From Aurantiacibacter sediminis (GTDB lineage: Bacteria > Pseudomonadota > Alphaproteobacteria > Sphingomonadales > Sphingomonadaceae), in NCBI RefSeq assembly GCF_016019885.1, contig NZ_JAEANY010000001.1, positions 372,001-436,000 on the forward strand: a DNA stretch of 64,000 nt, read 5' to 3'. The notes under the pieces are model-generated. The model worked only from the letters and a program-made list of their open reading frames with translations. It did no database searches and was not told where the DNA came from. A program made the translations under genes and the position numbers. The number at the start of each line of letters is the position of its first letter. Position 1 is the first letter of the stretch. This document shows, one piece after another, positions 44,602 through 53,601 of this stretch.

Positions 44602-45606
44602 ATGGCCGCACCTTTTTCCTGGATCAAACCTGACCCGCACGGGATCTACATCCCGCCCGCCGATTGCTGGATCGATCCCTCGCGCGCGGTGGACAAGGCG
44701 CTGGTCACGCACGGCCACGCCGACCACGCACGCGGCGGGCATGGCAAGACCGTCGCCACTCCCGAGACGCTCGCCATCATGGAGCTGCGCTACAACACGC
44801 GAGAGAACACGCGGCCGGTCGGATATGGCGAGACGGTGCGGCTCGATGGCGGAGTCGATGCGACCTATATTCCCGCGGGACACGTTCTCGGCAGCGCGCA
44901 GATCCTGCTCGAGCATGCGGGGGACCGGGTGGTGGTGACAGGCGATTACAAGCGCCGGCCCGATCCCACTTGCCCGGCTTTTGAAGTCACGCCCTGCGAC
45001 ATTTTCATCACCGAGGCGACATTCGGCCTGCCGCTGTTCACCCATCCTCCGATCGAGGACGAGATGGCGAAGCTGCTTTCCCGGTTGGATGCGCATCCCG
45101 ACCGCTGCGTGCTTGTCGGCGCCTATGCGCTAGGCAAGGCGCAGCGCGTGATCGCGGAGTTGCGGGCGGCAGGGCACACGCAGCCGATCTATCTCCACGG
45201 CGCGATGGAGAAAATGTGCCGGCTCTATGAAGAGCACGGTGTCGATCTGGGCGAACTGCGCATGGTGATGGACCATGACAAGGACGATATGCGCGGACAC
45301 ATCGTCGTTTCACCGCCCAGCGCTCTTAATGACCGGTGGAGCCGCCGCCTGCCCGATCCGATCACCGCCATGGCCAGCGGGTGGATGCGGGTTCGCCAGC
45401 GTGCCCGGCAACGCAATGTCGAACTCCCGCTGGTTATCTCCGACCATGCCGACTGGGGCGAGCTGACGCGGACGATTCAGGAAGTCGACCCGCACGAAAC
45501 ATGGATCACGCACGGCCGCGAGGAAGCGCTGCTGCGTTGGCACCAGCTGCACCAGCGCCGCGCACGTGCGCTTGCGATGGTTGGGCGTGAGGATGAGGAT
45601 GAATAA
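44602..45606 (+). CDS. Ligase-associated DNA exonuclease (metallo-beta-lactamase fold)
   Basis: Protein of 334 residues of the beta-CASP-like group found beside bacterial ATP-dependent DNA ligases. The metal motif HGHADH is in VTHGHADHARGGHG. Further motifs are IPAGHVLGSAQI and VVTGDYKRRPD, then SDHADWGEL and ETWITHGREEALL near the end. It is predicted to trim DNA ends before ligation in repair. Its stop is followed at once by the ligase start, so the pair is coupled. The DEXH helicase and PdeM phosphoesterase often found in this cluster are absent here. Confidence 0.92.
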   Translation: MAAPFSWIKPDPHGIYIPPADCWIDPSRAVDKALVTHGHADHARGGHGKTVATPETLAIMELRYNTRENTRPVGYGETVRLDGGVDATYIPAGHVLGSAQILLEHAGDRVVVTGDYKRRPDPTCPAFEVTPCDIFITEATFGLPLFTHPPIEDEMAKLLSRLDAHPDRCVLVGAYALGKAQRVIAELRAAGHTQPIYLHGAMEKMCRLYEEHGVDLGELRMVMDHDKDDMRGHIVVSPPSALNDRWSRRLPDPITAMASGWMRVRQRARQRNVELPLVISDHADWGELTRTIQEVDPHETWITHGREEALLRWHQLHQRRARALAMVGREDEDE

Positions 45607-47202
45607 TTGGAAGAGTTCGCCGATCTCCTTGAAGCTCTGGTCTACACCCGCTCCCGCAATGAAAAGCTGCGGCTGATTGCGGAGTATCTGCGCGAAACGC
45701 ATGATCCCGACCGGGGCTGGGCTTTGGGCGCGCTGACGGACGGGCTCGATTTCAAAGCGGTCAAAAGCTCGACAGTGCGAAATTTGATGCAGGACCGGGT
45801 CGATCCGGTGCTGTGGAAACTCAGCCGTGACTTTGTCGGCGATACGGCAGAGACGACCAGCCTGTTATGGCCTGAGCCCCTCGGCGATGTCGCGCCTGCA
45901 CCCACGGTGAGCGAGGCGGTCGCCGCGCTATCGGCGATGACGCGAAATACCGCGCCGACCGAATTGCCGAAAATGCTCGACCGGCTCGACCCGTCGGGGC
46001 GCTACGCGCTGATCAAACTGGCGACGGGCGGCATGCGCATTGGCGTATCGAGCCGCCTGGCCAAGGTCGCCTTTGCGCAGGCTTTCGAAGTCAGTGTCGA
46101 TGATGTCGAGGAATATTGGCACGCGCTTGAGCCGCCTTTCGAAGAGCTCTTCGCTTGGGCCGCCGATGGCGCCGATCCGCCCGATACCGAGAACATCCCT
46201 CTTTTTCGGCCCTTCATGCTCGCGCATCCGCTGGAGGAGACGCGAGTCGATCTCAGTGACTATGCGGCGGAGTGGAAATGGGACGGCATCCGCGTCCAGC
46301 TGGTCCATGTCGCGGGGGAGACGCGGGTCTATTCGCGTTCCGGCGATGATATCAGTGCGACTTTTCCCGAAATGGTCTCTGCGCTCGACCGGCCTGCCGT
46401 CCTCGACGGCGAATTGCTGGTGCGCGGCGACATGCAGGGCGGCGAGGAAGGCGGCGCGGCGAGCTTCAACGCGTTGCAGCAGCGGCTCGGTCGCAAGACC
46501 GTGAGCAAGAAGATGCTTTCCGAAAGTCCGGCCTTTGTGCGGCTTTACGACGTGCTGTCTTGGGATGGCGAAGATCGCCGCGGGCTCGAATGGGAGAAGC
46601 GACGCGGAGTGTTGGAAGACCTCGTTCCGAAATTGCTGGACAGCCATTTCGATCTCTCCCAACTCGTTGAAGCGCGCGACTTCGATCATCTCGCCGAGAT
46701 CCGCGAAGGGACGCGCGATGCAGCGATCGAAGGGCTGATGCTCAAAAAGCGCGACAGCCTTTATATTCCCGGCCGCAAAACCGGCCTGTGGTACAAATGG
46801 AAACGCGACCCGCTGCTGATCGACGCGGTGCTGATGTACGCTCAGCGCGGGAGCGGGAAGCGCTCGAGCTTTTATTCGGACTACACTTTCGGTTGCTGGG
46901 ATGGCGACCCCGATGAGGGCGCTGAATTGCTTCCCGTCGGCAAGGCCTATTCGGGCTTCACCGATGCCGAGTTGAAAAAACTCGACAGGCTGGTGCGCCA
47001 GACCACGCTTAACCGCTTCGGCCCTGTGCGCGAGGTGGAGCGGACGCTAGTTTTCGAAGTCGCTTTCGATAGTGTTCACACCAGTAAGCGGCATAAATCA
47101 GGCCTCGCAATGCGCTTTCCCCGCATTCACCGCATCCGCTGGGACAAGCCCGTGCACGAGGCGGATAGGATCGAAAGCTTGAAGGCGTTGATCAAGGATT
47201 GA
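45607..47202 (+). CDS. ATP-dependent DNA ligase (LigB/LigC type)
   Basis: DNA ligase of 531 residues that seals nicks in repair. An N-terminal DNA-binding domain (about 1-200) precedes the adenylation domain with Lys224 as the AMP-accepting nucleophile (EWKWDGIRVQ), then VLDGELLVRG, EGLMLKKRDSLY and GLWYKWKRDPL. The OB-fold ends in LVFEVAFDSVHTSKRHKSGL and RFPRIHRIRWDK. The start is TTG, directly after the TAA of the exonuclease gene. It is distinct from the replicative NAD-dependent LigA. Confidence 0.95.
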   Translation: MEEFADLLEALVYTRSRNEKLRLIAEYLRETHDPDRGWALGALTDGLDFKAVKSSTVRNLMQDRVDPVLWKLSRDFVGDTAETTSLLWPEPLGDVAPAPTVSEAVAALSAMTRNTAPTELPKMLDRLDPSGRYALIKLATGGMRIGVSSRLAKVAFAQAFEVSVDDVEEYWHALEPPFEELFAWAADGADPPDTENIPLFRPFMLAHPLEETRVDLSDYAAEWKWDGIRVQLVHVAGETRVYSRSGDDISATFPEMVSALDRPAVLDGELLVRGDMQGGEEGGAASFNALQQRLGRKTVSKKMLSESPAFVRLYDVLSWDGEDRRGLEWEKRRGVLEDLVPKLLDSHFDLSQLVEARDFDHLAEIREGTRDAAIEGLMLKKRDSLYIPGRKTGLWYKWKRDPLLIDAVLMYAQRGSGKRSSFYSDYTFGCWDGDPDEGAELLPVGKAYSGFTDAELKKLDRLVRQTTLNRFGPVREVERTLVFEVAFDSVHTSKRHKSGLAMRFPRIHRIRWDKPVHEADRIESLKALIKD

Positions 47203-47253
47203 GTTAAGCACAAAATCGCTGGCCATGGGTCAGCGACCGAGCGCACAGCGCGA

Positions 47254-47330
47254 CCCGCAGGTGCCGCGCAACGGGAACGTAGTCCCGGCGGAGCGAATAG
47301 CACGGAGGACGAAGCCGCGCATGCGGCTTC
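47254..47330 (+). repeat. Structured intergenic element, copy B
   Basis: Partner of copy A. Block 1 is 47254-47273 and block 2 is 47288-47309. Between them is a small hairpin absent from copy A (CGGGA 47272-47276 with TCCCG 47283-47287). The final hairpin, GAAGCCGC-GCAT-GCGGCTTC (47311-47330), has an 8-bp perfect stem and 4-base loop. Just before the element, GCTGGCC-ATG-GGTCAGC (47218-47234) forms a further stem. It fills the 134-base gap between the convergent ligase and carbonic anhydrase-like genes. Confidence 0.7.
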
Positions 47331-47336
47331 GCAAGA

Positions 47337-47921
47337 CTAAGAAGTCGCGCCGCGCAACTCAGCCAGATGCCGCTGAGCCAATTTACAATATCGCTCGGTC
47401 TGGAATTTGATCTTGGCGATCTGCGCTTCGTCCTGCGTCTTGTAGTATTTCGCCGGGCGACCGATCCAGATTTCACCCGGTCCGATTTTCTTGTTCGGGC
47501 TGAGCAATGCGCCTGCACCAAGCATTCCGCCCTCGGCTATCCGCGCACCATCCATCGCCACGGCGCCCATCCCGACGAAAGCACGATTTGCGAGTTGGCA
47601 CCCGTGGACGACCGCCATGTGGCCGATCACACAATCCTCGCCGATGACTGTGGGCTCGCCATCGGTATCGGGCCGCGGGCCCTCGACATGGAAGACGCTG
47701 CCGTCCTGCACGTTGCTCCGGGCGCCGACTTCGATGCGGTGGATATCGCCGCGCAGGACACAATTGTACCAGACGCTCGCTTCCGGCCCGATGGTGACAT
47801 CACCGATGATCCGTGCGCCCGGCGCGATGAAGGCGCTGTCCGCGATCTGCGGGTACTTGCCATCAAATTCCAGGATTGTGGCGCCAGGAAATCTGTCATC
47901 GGTCACAGGAAGTTCTTCCAT
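47337..47921 (-). CDS. Gamma carbonic anhydrase-like protein (left-handed beta-helix)
   Basis: Hexapeptide-repeat protein of 194 residues of the YrdA/PaaY/CaiE group. The beta-helix strands run from IADSAFIAPGARIIGDVTIG onward. Candidate zinc histidines occur in DGSVFHVEG, CVIGHMAVVHGCQ and the neighbouring turns. Some relatives hydrate CO2, others hydrolyse thioesters or have no shown activity. It overlaps the 3' end of the MFS/spermidine synthase gene by 19 bases. Confidence 0.9.
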   Translation of the reverse strand: MEELPVTDDRFPGATILEFDGKYPQIADSAFIAPGARIIGDVTIGPEASVWYNCVLRGDIHRIEVGARSNVQDGSVFHVEGPRPDTDGEPTVIGEDCVIGHMAVVHGCQLANRAFVGMGAVAMDGARIAEGGMLGAGALLSPNKKIGPGEIWIGRPAKYYKTQDEAQIAKIKFQTERYCKLAQRHLAELRGATS

Positions 47922-50122
47922 ACAAGATAGGGCAGGATCGAGGCATAGTCATCGGTCCACACCTGACCTTCTGGCTCTTCAAGCTCATTCCAACCGCCTT
48001 CATCGACCAGCGCCTGCACCCGCGAAGGATCGCGCGACAGCGCGACCCAACTCGACGCGAACAGCTCGTTCTCCTGTTCTTCCCCGTCGCTCCGCACGCG
48101 CGCGGTGAGCCCGCGTGACGCAGCGAGCTGAGCAATCACCGGCTCGAGCCGGATATAATTGTTCGAGATATGCATGACCAGCAGGCCGTCATCGGGAATG
48201 GCGCGCAAATAGATGTCGAGCGCTTCGAGCGTCAGCAGGTGCAACGGGATGGCATCCGAACTGAAGGCGTCGATCACAAGGATATCGAAACTGTCAGCCG
48301 ACATTTTCTCCAGCTCCAGCCGCGCATCGCCGATGACGGTAGGGCTGTCCGGCGCGCAATCGGAGAGATAGGTAAATTCGCCATTCTCCGAATATTCGAG
48401 CACGACCGGGTCGATCTCGAAGAAAGTCCAGTCCTGCTCAGGCTGCTTGTAACATGCGAGGGTGCCCACCCCGAGGCCGACGACGCCAACACGCGCATCG
48501 CTGCCAAACATCGCATCTGCCATCAAAAGCGAGCGGCCCACGCCAGAACTCGGGCCGTAATAGGCGGTTGGCGAGCGGCTCGCCTCTTCGCCTTCGCGCT
48601 GGACGCCGTGGATAGTGGTGCCATGCATCAGCAGCCGGTCGCCATCTGGTTCCTCCCGCAGGGAATAAATGCCGAAATAGCTGCGTTCCCGCATTCCCTC
48701 GGCGCTCATCTGCAGGTTCGCGAGGCCGCCAAGCGATAAGAGCAGCGCAAAGCAGCCCAGCACGTAAGACCAGCGACGCGCAGCGAAGACGATAGCGAGC
48801 AACAGAATGCCCAGCAGAGCGGCCCACTGGCCTGCACTCAGCTGCGAATCTGCCAGGCTAGACTGGAAGATCATGAGCGATGCATTGAACACAATCAGCA
48901 GCGCCACCGAAAGCAGGATGAGCGCCATGCGCGGATTGCTGAAGCGATTACCGATCAGCCGCTTCCACGGGCCAAGCGGAAGCAATGCCGCCGCGCCGAG
49001 AATGAGCAGCGGATGCTCCCAAGTCCAATCAAACACGATTGGTGCGATTAAGGCCGTGAACAGTCCGCCCAAGGCGCCGCCGGCGGACATGATCAGATAG
49101 AATTTCGTCAGCTGCGATGCCGGAGGCCGGCTTTCATAGAGGCGCGAATGCAGCGCCACGGCGACCACGAACAGCAAGATGATGCTCGCTGCCGCTGCCA
49201 GCAGATCCGCGCGGCCTGCAGCAAACATCGCGACGCTGCCATCGACCAGCAGCACCACTGGCGCGAGGAATACGAAAACGGCGGCAATGGCCCGCTTTTC
49301 CGCAAAGGCGATCGAGAAGCTGAGCAGATATAGTCCCAGCGGGATCACCCACAGCAGTGGCATGGCCATGATATCGGTGGTGAGGAATGTCGTGGTCGAC
49401 AGCATCAGACCCGATGGAACAGCGGACAGCGCCAGCCACAGGGCAATCGTCTTCCAGCCGGTTTGCGGTTGGTCCTCATTCGCTTCGGCCGAAACTTCTG
49501 CAGCGGGTGCTGAAACATCGCGCCGCGCAAACACGGCAGACGCGACCAGCAGGATCAGCAGGCCGTAGCCGATCGTCCAAAACAGGCTCTGCTGGCCGAT
49601 GGAGAAAAGCGGCTCCGCCAGCAGGGGATAGGCGAGCAAACCGCCGAAACTACCCAGATTGGACGCGGCATAAAGCGGATAAGGGTTGCCCGCCTGAGGA
49701 TGCGCAGCAAACCAGCGCTGGATCAGCGGCGCCTGCGCCGATACCGCGAAAAAGGCCGGACCAACCGTTAACAGGAACAGCCACGGCACCCATAGCGCCT
49801 CAAGACCCGGCGCAGGCGCATCAAGGTCGGCGAGCGCCAGCGGCAGAGTCAATCCACCAAGGACCAACACGACGACGTGAATGATCCCCTGCGTCTTCAG
49901 CGCGAAACGACCGATAAAATGGGCATAGGCGTAGCCGCCCAGCAGCAGCGCCTGATACACAAGCATCGCGCTGTTCCAGACATTGGGCGCTCCGCCCAAG
50001 CGTGGCAACGCCATTCGCGCAACCATCGGCTGGACGAGGAACAGCAGGAAACTGCCCGCCAGGATCGTGATCGTGAAAAGCCAGCGCTGCGAGGAGGTGC
50101 GCGCGGCAGAAGTGTCAGTCAT
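47903..50122 (-). CDS. Fused membrane/spermidine-synthase-like protein
   Basis: Protein of 739 residues. The N-terminal two-thirds hold a dozen or more hydrophobic helices, starting LFTITILAGSFLLFLVQPMV, a typical opening of the fused MFS/spermidine synthase family. The soluble C-terminal part (about 510-739) has a SpeE-like methyltransferase-fold core: VGVVGLGVGTLACY, FFEIDPVVLEYSE, and FDILVIDAFSSDAIPLHLLT. Polyamine synthesis or export has been suggested for the family but is not proven. ATG 50122 is chosen because the earlier part of the open frame lies inside the acetyltransferase gene; the overlap with that gene is then 8 bases. Confidence 0.88.
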   Translation of the reverse strand: MTDTSAARTSSQRWLFTITILAGSFLLFLVQPMVARMALPRLGGAPNVWNSAMLVYQALLLGGYAYAHFIGRFALKTQGIIHVVVLVLGGLTLPLALADLDAPAPGLEALWVPWLFLLTVGPAFFAVSAQAPLIQRWFAAHPQAGNPYPLYAASNLGSFGGLLAYPLLAEPLFSIGQQSLFWTIGYGLLILLVASAVFARRDVSAPAAEVSAEANEDQPQTGWKTIALWLALSAVPSGLMLSTTTFLTTDIMAMPLLWVIPLGLYLLSFSIAFAEKRAIAAVFVFLAPVVLLVDGSVAMFAAGRADLLAAAASIILLFVVAVALHSRLYESRPPASQLTKFYLIMSAGGALGGLFTALIAPIVFDWTWEHPLLILGAAALLPLGPWKRLIGNRFSNPRMALILLSVALLIVFNASLMIFQSSLADSQLSAGQWAALLGILLLAIVFAARRWSYVLGCFALLLSLGGLANLQMSAEGMRERSYFGIYSLREEPDGDRLLMHGTTIHGVQREGEEASRSPTAYYGPSSGVGRSLLMADAMFGSDARVGVVGLGVGTLACYKQPEQDWTFFEIDPVVLEYSENGEFTYLSDCAPDSPTVIGDARLELEKMSADSFDILVIDAFSSDAIPLHLLTLEALDIYLRAIPDDGLLVMHISNNYIRLEPVIAQLAASRGLTARVRSDGEEQENELFASSWVALSRDPSRVQALVDEGGWNELEEPEGQVWTDDYASILPYLVWKNFL

Positions 50123-50693
50123 TGGCGCGGTCCCCCCACTGCTCCGCAGTGATCGAATAGACGATGGTCGGATTGAGATGCTCCGGCCAATTATCGTCAC
50201 GAAAATCCCATTCCTCGCGGCGCTGCATGCCGAGCTTTTCCATCAGGCCCCAGCTGGGCGCATTCCCTTCGACAGTAAGGGCGATAATTTCATCATAACC
50301 AAAATGCGCGAATCCCAAATCAAGCGAGGCAATCGCCGCTTCCTTGGCATAGCCTTTGCCCCAGGCATCTTCGCGCAGTCGCCAGCCCACTTCGGGCATA
50401 TCGAAGACAGGTGAGCCTTCGCCATTCGCGCGTTTGAGGCCGCAGAAGCCAAGCATTTCGCCCGACAAATGTCCGCCATCATCCTTGCGTTTGACAATCC
50501 AGAACGTGTGGCCGAATTTGCGGCGATAGGTCTCCAGCCGCTCACGCGCAGCCGCCTTGGTCGCTTCATCCGCCTCATTGCCAAGCCAGCGCATTACCGC
50601 GGGCGTGTTGGTGAGTTGCCAGAAGCGCGGCCAATCCTCTTCGCGCCAGTCACGCAGCACCAGCCGCTCGGTCTCGTGCCTGAACTTCGTCAC
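50115..50693 (-). CDS. GNAT-family N-acetyltransferase
   Basis: RimJ/RimL-like acetyltransferase of 192 residues. RHETERLVLRDWREEDWPRF opens the fold. The acetyl-CoA loop region is EVGWRLREDAWGKGYAKEAA and the late strand is NAPSWGLMEKLGM. A GTG at 50693, 4 bases after the hemB stop, gives the family start; an ATG at 50723 would add ten residues overlapping hemB. A different GNAT protein is encoded at 10298-10840. Substrate unknown. Confidence 0.84.
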   Translation of the reverse strand: MTKFRHETERLVLRDWREEDWPRFWQLTNTPAVMRWLGNEADEATKAAARERLETYRRKFGHTFWIVKRKDDGGHLSGEMLGFCGLKRANGEGSPVFDMPEVGWRLREDAWGKGYAKEAAIASLDLGFAHFGYDEIIALTVEGNAPSWGLMEKLGMQRREEWDFRDDNWPEHLNPTIVYSITAEQWGDRAND

Positions 50694-50697
50694 AGCT

Positions 50698-51693
50698 TCA
50701 GCCACCCAGGATCTGCACAGCACGCGGCGCGTGATAGGTCAGCACGCCCGAACATCCGGCGCGCTTGAAGCCGATCAGCTTTTCCATGAGCAGCGCGTCG
50801 CGGTCTCCCACGCCTGCTGCAGCGCCCGCCTCGATCAGCGCGTATTCGCCGCTGACTTGATAGGCATAGACAGGCACTTCAAAGCGCTGTTTCACGCGCC
50901 AGATGATGTCGAGATAGGCAAGGCCCGGCTTTACCATCACGCTGTCTGCACCCTCGGCAATATCCAGCGCGACTTCGGCCAGCGCCTCATCGCCATTGGC
51001 CGGGTCCATCTGATAGGTTTTCTTGTCGCCCACCAGCCGCCCGCCGCTGCCCACCGCATCGCGGAACGGGCCGTAAAAGGCGGAGGCATATTTCGCGGCA
51101 TAAGCCATGATCTGGACATTATGATGATTGCCCATTTCCAGCGCCATGCGGATCGCGTGAACGCGGCCATCCATCATGTCCGACGGGGCGATGATATCCG
51201 CGCCCGCCTCCGCCTGATTGATTGCCTGATCGACCAGCACCGCGACTGTATCATCGTTCACGACATAGCCCGCATCATCCACCAGCCCATCCTGCCCGTG
51301 GCTGGTGTAGGGATCGAGCGCGACATCGGTCAGCACACCGATATCATCGCCGCAGGCATCCTTCACCGCCTTGATCGCGCGGCACATCAGATTGTCAGGA
51401 TTGAACGCTTCCGCCCCGTCATCGCTGCGCTTGTCCGCCTGGGTATTGGGGAAGAGGGCGATGCAGGGAATGCCGAGATCGACCGCCTCTTTGGCGCGTT
51501 TGGCGATGCCATCGACGGACCAACGCGATACGCCGGGCAGGCTGCCGACGGGATCCTCGACTCCGTCGCCTTCTGTGACGAAGAGCGGCCAGATCAGGTC
51601 CGAGGGGGTCAGCACGGTTTCGCGCACCATGGCGCGGCTCCATGTCGTGGCGCGGGTGCGGCGGAGCCTGGTGTTGGGATAGCTTCTGCTCAT
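50698..51693 (-). CDS. hemB: Delta-aminolevulinic acid dehydratase (porphobilinogen synthase)
   Basis: Cytosolic enzyme of 331 residues that condenses two 5-aminolevulinate molecules to porphobilinogen in heme and chlorophyll synthesis. The Schiff-base lysines are in AYAAKYASAFYGPFRDAVGS and SVMVKPGLAYLDI. The metal-site region DVALDPYTSHGQDGLVDD has Asp where the animal and yeast zinc-binding enzymes have Cys, suggesting Mg dependence. ATG 51693 fits the family start (SRSYPNTRLRR); the frame to 51729 adds 12 residues. Confidence 0.96.
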   Translation of the reverse strand: MSRSYPNTRLRRTRATTWSRAMVRETVLTPSDLIWPLFVTEGDGVEDPVGSLPGVSRWSVDGIAKRAKEAVDLGIPCIALFPNTQADKRSDDGAEAFNPDNLMCRAIKAVKDACGDDIGVLTDVALDPYTSHGQDGLVDDAGYVVNDDTVAVLVDQAINQAEAGADIIAPSDMMDGRVHAIRMALEMGNHHNVQIMAYAAKYASAFYGPFRDAVGSGGRLVGDKKTYQMDPANGDEALAEVALDIAEGADSVMVKPGLAYLDIIWRVKQRFEVPVYAYQVSGEYALIEAGAAAGVGDRDALLMEKLIGFKRAGCSGVLTYHAPRAVQILGG

Positions 51694-51769
51694 GATGCAA
51701 GTCCTGCCGCAAAAGCACTGCACGGGCAATGCGCCACGGGCGATTTAGTCGCCGGGATAAAGCGACGGA

Positions 51770-53509
51770 TCAATTCACGCGCTGGCGATTCTCGATCCGG
51801 TCGATTTCGCGCACCGGCTCATCGGCCATGGAAGGATCGGGCGGCAGTTCTGACAGCGCAGCACCTGCTTCGACCATCTGCAGACGGACGAGCTGCTCGC
51901 GGAAATTGGCCAGCTGCGATCCGGTCAATTGCTCGCGCGTCACAAATCGCACGCTGAGCGGGTCGATTTTCTGCCCGTTGCGATACATTTCGTAGTGGAG
52001 GTGCGGACCGGTGGAGAGGCCTGTCGAGCCGACATAGCCGATCACCTGGCCGCGCGTGACACTCTCGCCATTTCGCACCGCGATCCGGCTCATATGCGCA
52101 TATCCGGTCGAGAGGCCGCCAGCATGGCGAATGCGCACAAAATTGCCCAAACCGCCATTGCGCCCGGCATAATTCACCGTACCATCGGTAGCGGCATAGA
52201 TCGGCGTGCCATGGGCAGCGCGAAAATCGATACCGCCATGCATCCGGCGATAGCCGAGGATCGGGTGGCGGCGCATCCCATAGCGAGAGGAAACCGCACC
52301 CGGTACCGGCCGGACGAGACCTTCCTGTTGCGCGCCTTCACCCGCGGCGCTGTAGAAGCGTCCCTCACGGCCAAAACGCATCAGCTGCACGCGCGGACGA
52401 TCTTCGCGAATGATTGCGGCGTAGAGCAAATCGCCGACTTCAGTCTCGCCGGTAGCCGCGCGGCGATAATCGACGATCATGTCGAACTCGTCACCCGAGC
52501 TGATCTGGCGATCGAGATCGTATTCGCGGCCAAGCGTTCGCAGGAAGTCCTGCACTGCACTTGGCGGAGCGCCCAGCGCGCGAGCCGAGCGGTAGAGGCT
52601 GTCCCCAACAGTGCCGCGCACACGCAGCGGAGTTGCATCGACCATGATCGGACGCGGATCGAGCACAAGTCGACCATCGCGGCGCGTCACGTTCAGCTGC
52701 AGATCGAAACGCGCGCGGAAGGAAAGCGCATCGACGGGGCGGGGCACATCGGGAGATGCGCGGCGGCCCAGCGTAATGTCCACTTGCGTCCCGGGCTCGA
52801 TGTCCTCCACCGGAATAGCGCCCTTTATCATCGTGGCAATGTAGCCCGCCTCATCCGCACTCACGCCTGCGCGGCGCAGCATGCGGTCGAAACCGTCACC
52901 CTGCGCCAGCGTGGCGACGAGGTCGAGACGCGGGCGTTCAGGCGCGCCTTCGAGTTCTGCAACGGCGAAAGTTGCGCCCATGCGGCGACCGCTATCGGCG
53001 CCCAGCGCCAGCGGCATGATCATCTGGCTACGGAATTCATCGCGCACCGCATCATCGATCTGCATTGAGGGTGCAGCTTCGACACTCGAGAAACCCGGCC
53101 ATGCGGCGAGCGCGACGGCGGAAAGGCCCACAAGCGTGAACACACCACGCAGCCAGCGGCGCGAACCGATATCGTTGGCGAGATCTGGGGCGAGGTCGGC
53201 CGACGCGAATTTCTGTGAAGTGCGCTCGCGCCAAGCCTGCCAGCGACCGCTGAATCCAGAGCCACGCGGGATGCGTCGACGCGTAGAGGCACCCGCCACC
53301 GCAAGGACTTGACCTTGCGACAGCTGCGCGGGCGGATAGTCTCCACCCGGTGCTCCATCATGTTCGCTTTCGCGATCCTTGAACAACGCGCCCTCCTTGG
53401 CGGCCGCGCAAATGGCTGGGAAGCCAGAAACGGCGCGACCCGATTCCGGCTCACGGTAATTGCCCGGAAGAGTGGTCCCATAAAGTAAATTTCGCTTTAA
53501 CGTCGACAA
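51770..53509 (-). CDS. M23-family peptidoglycan endopeptidase
   Basis: Large LytM-type protein of 579 residues. A polar cytoplasmic N-terminus (about 1-115) precedes a single membrane helix (LRGVFTLVGLSAVALAAWPG). Periplasmic OapA/LysM-like and beta domains (about 150-410) follow. The M23 domain has complete zinc motifs: HGGIDF, GYAHMS and HLHYE. It is predicted to cleave stem-peptide crosslinks during growth or division. The start is TTG with a strong GAGGA 6 bases ahead, and no ATG lies nearby in frame. It is divergent from the SUV3-type helicase gene, with 92 bases between. Confidence 0.9.
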   Translation of the reverse strand: MSTLKRNLLYGTTLPGNYREPESGRAVSGFPAICAAAKEGALFKDRESEHDGAPGGDYPPAQLSQGQVLAVAGASTRRRIPRGSGFSGRWQAWRERTSQKFASADLAPDLANDIGSRRWLRGVFTLVGLSAVALAAWPGFSSVEAAPSMQIDDAVRDEFRSQMIMPLALGADSGRRMGATFAVAELEGAPERPRLDLVATLAQGDGFDRMLRRAGVSADEAGYIATMIKGAIPVEDIEPGTQVDITLGRRASPDVPRPVDALSFRARFDLQLNVTRRDGRLVLDPRPIMVDATPLRVRGTVGDSLYRSARALGAPPSAVQDFLRTLGREYDLDRQISSGDEFDMIVDYRRAATGETEVGDLLYAAIIREDRPRVQLMRFGREGRFYSAAGEGAQQEGLVRPVPGAVSSRYGMRRHPILGYRRMHGGIDFRAAHGTPIYAATDGTVNYAGRNGGLGNFVRIRHAGGLSTGYAHMSRIAVRNGESVTRGQVIGYVGSTGLSTGPHLHYEMYRNGQKIDPLSVRFVTREQLTGSQLANFREQLVRLQMVEAGAALSELPPDPSMADEPVREIDRIENRQRVN

Positions 53510-53601
53510 AGTGAGTCCTCTGCGCGACGAGGTGAGTCCAGCCGCGTCCGCAGCGCCCCAAGGTTGCGCTGGTCCGCGCGAAACGGCATGGCGAACCCAT
53601 C

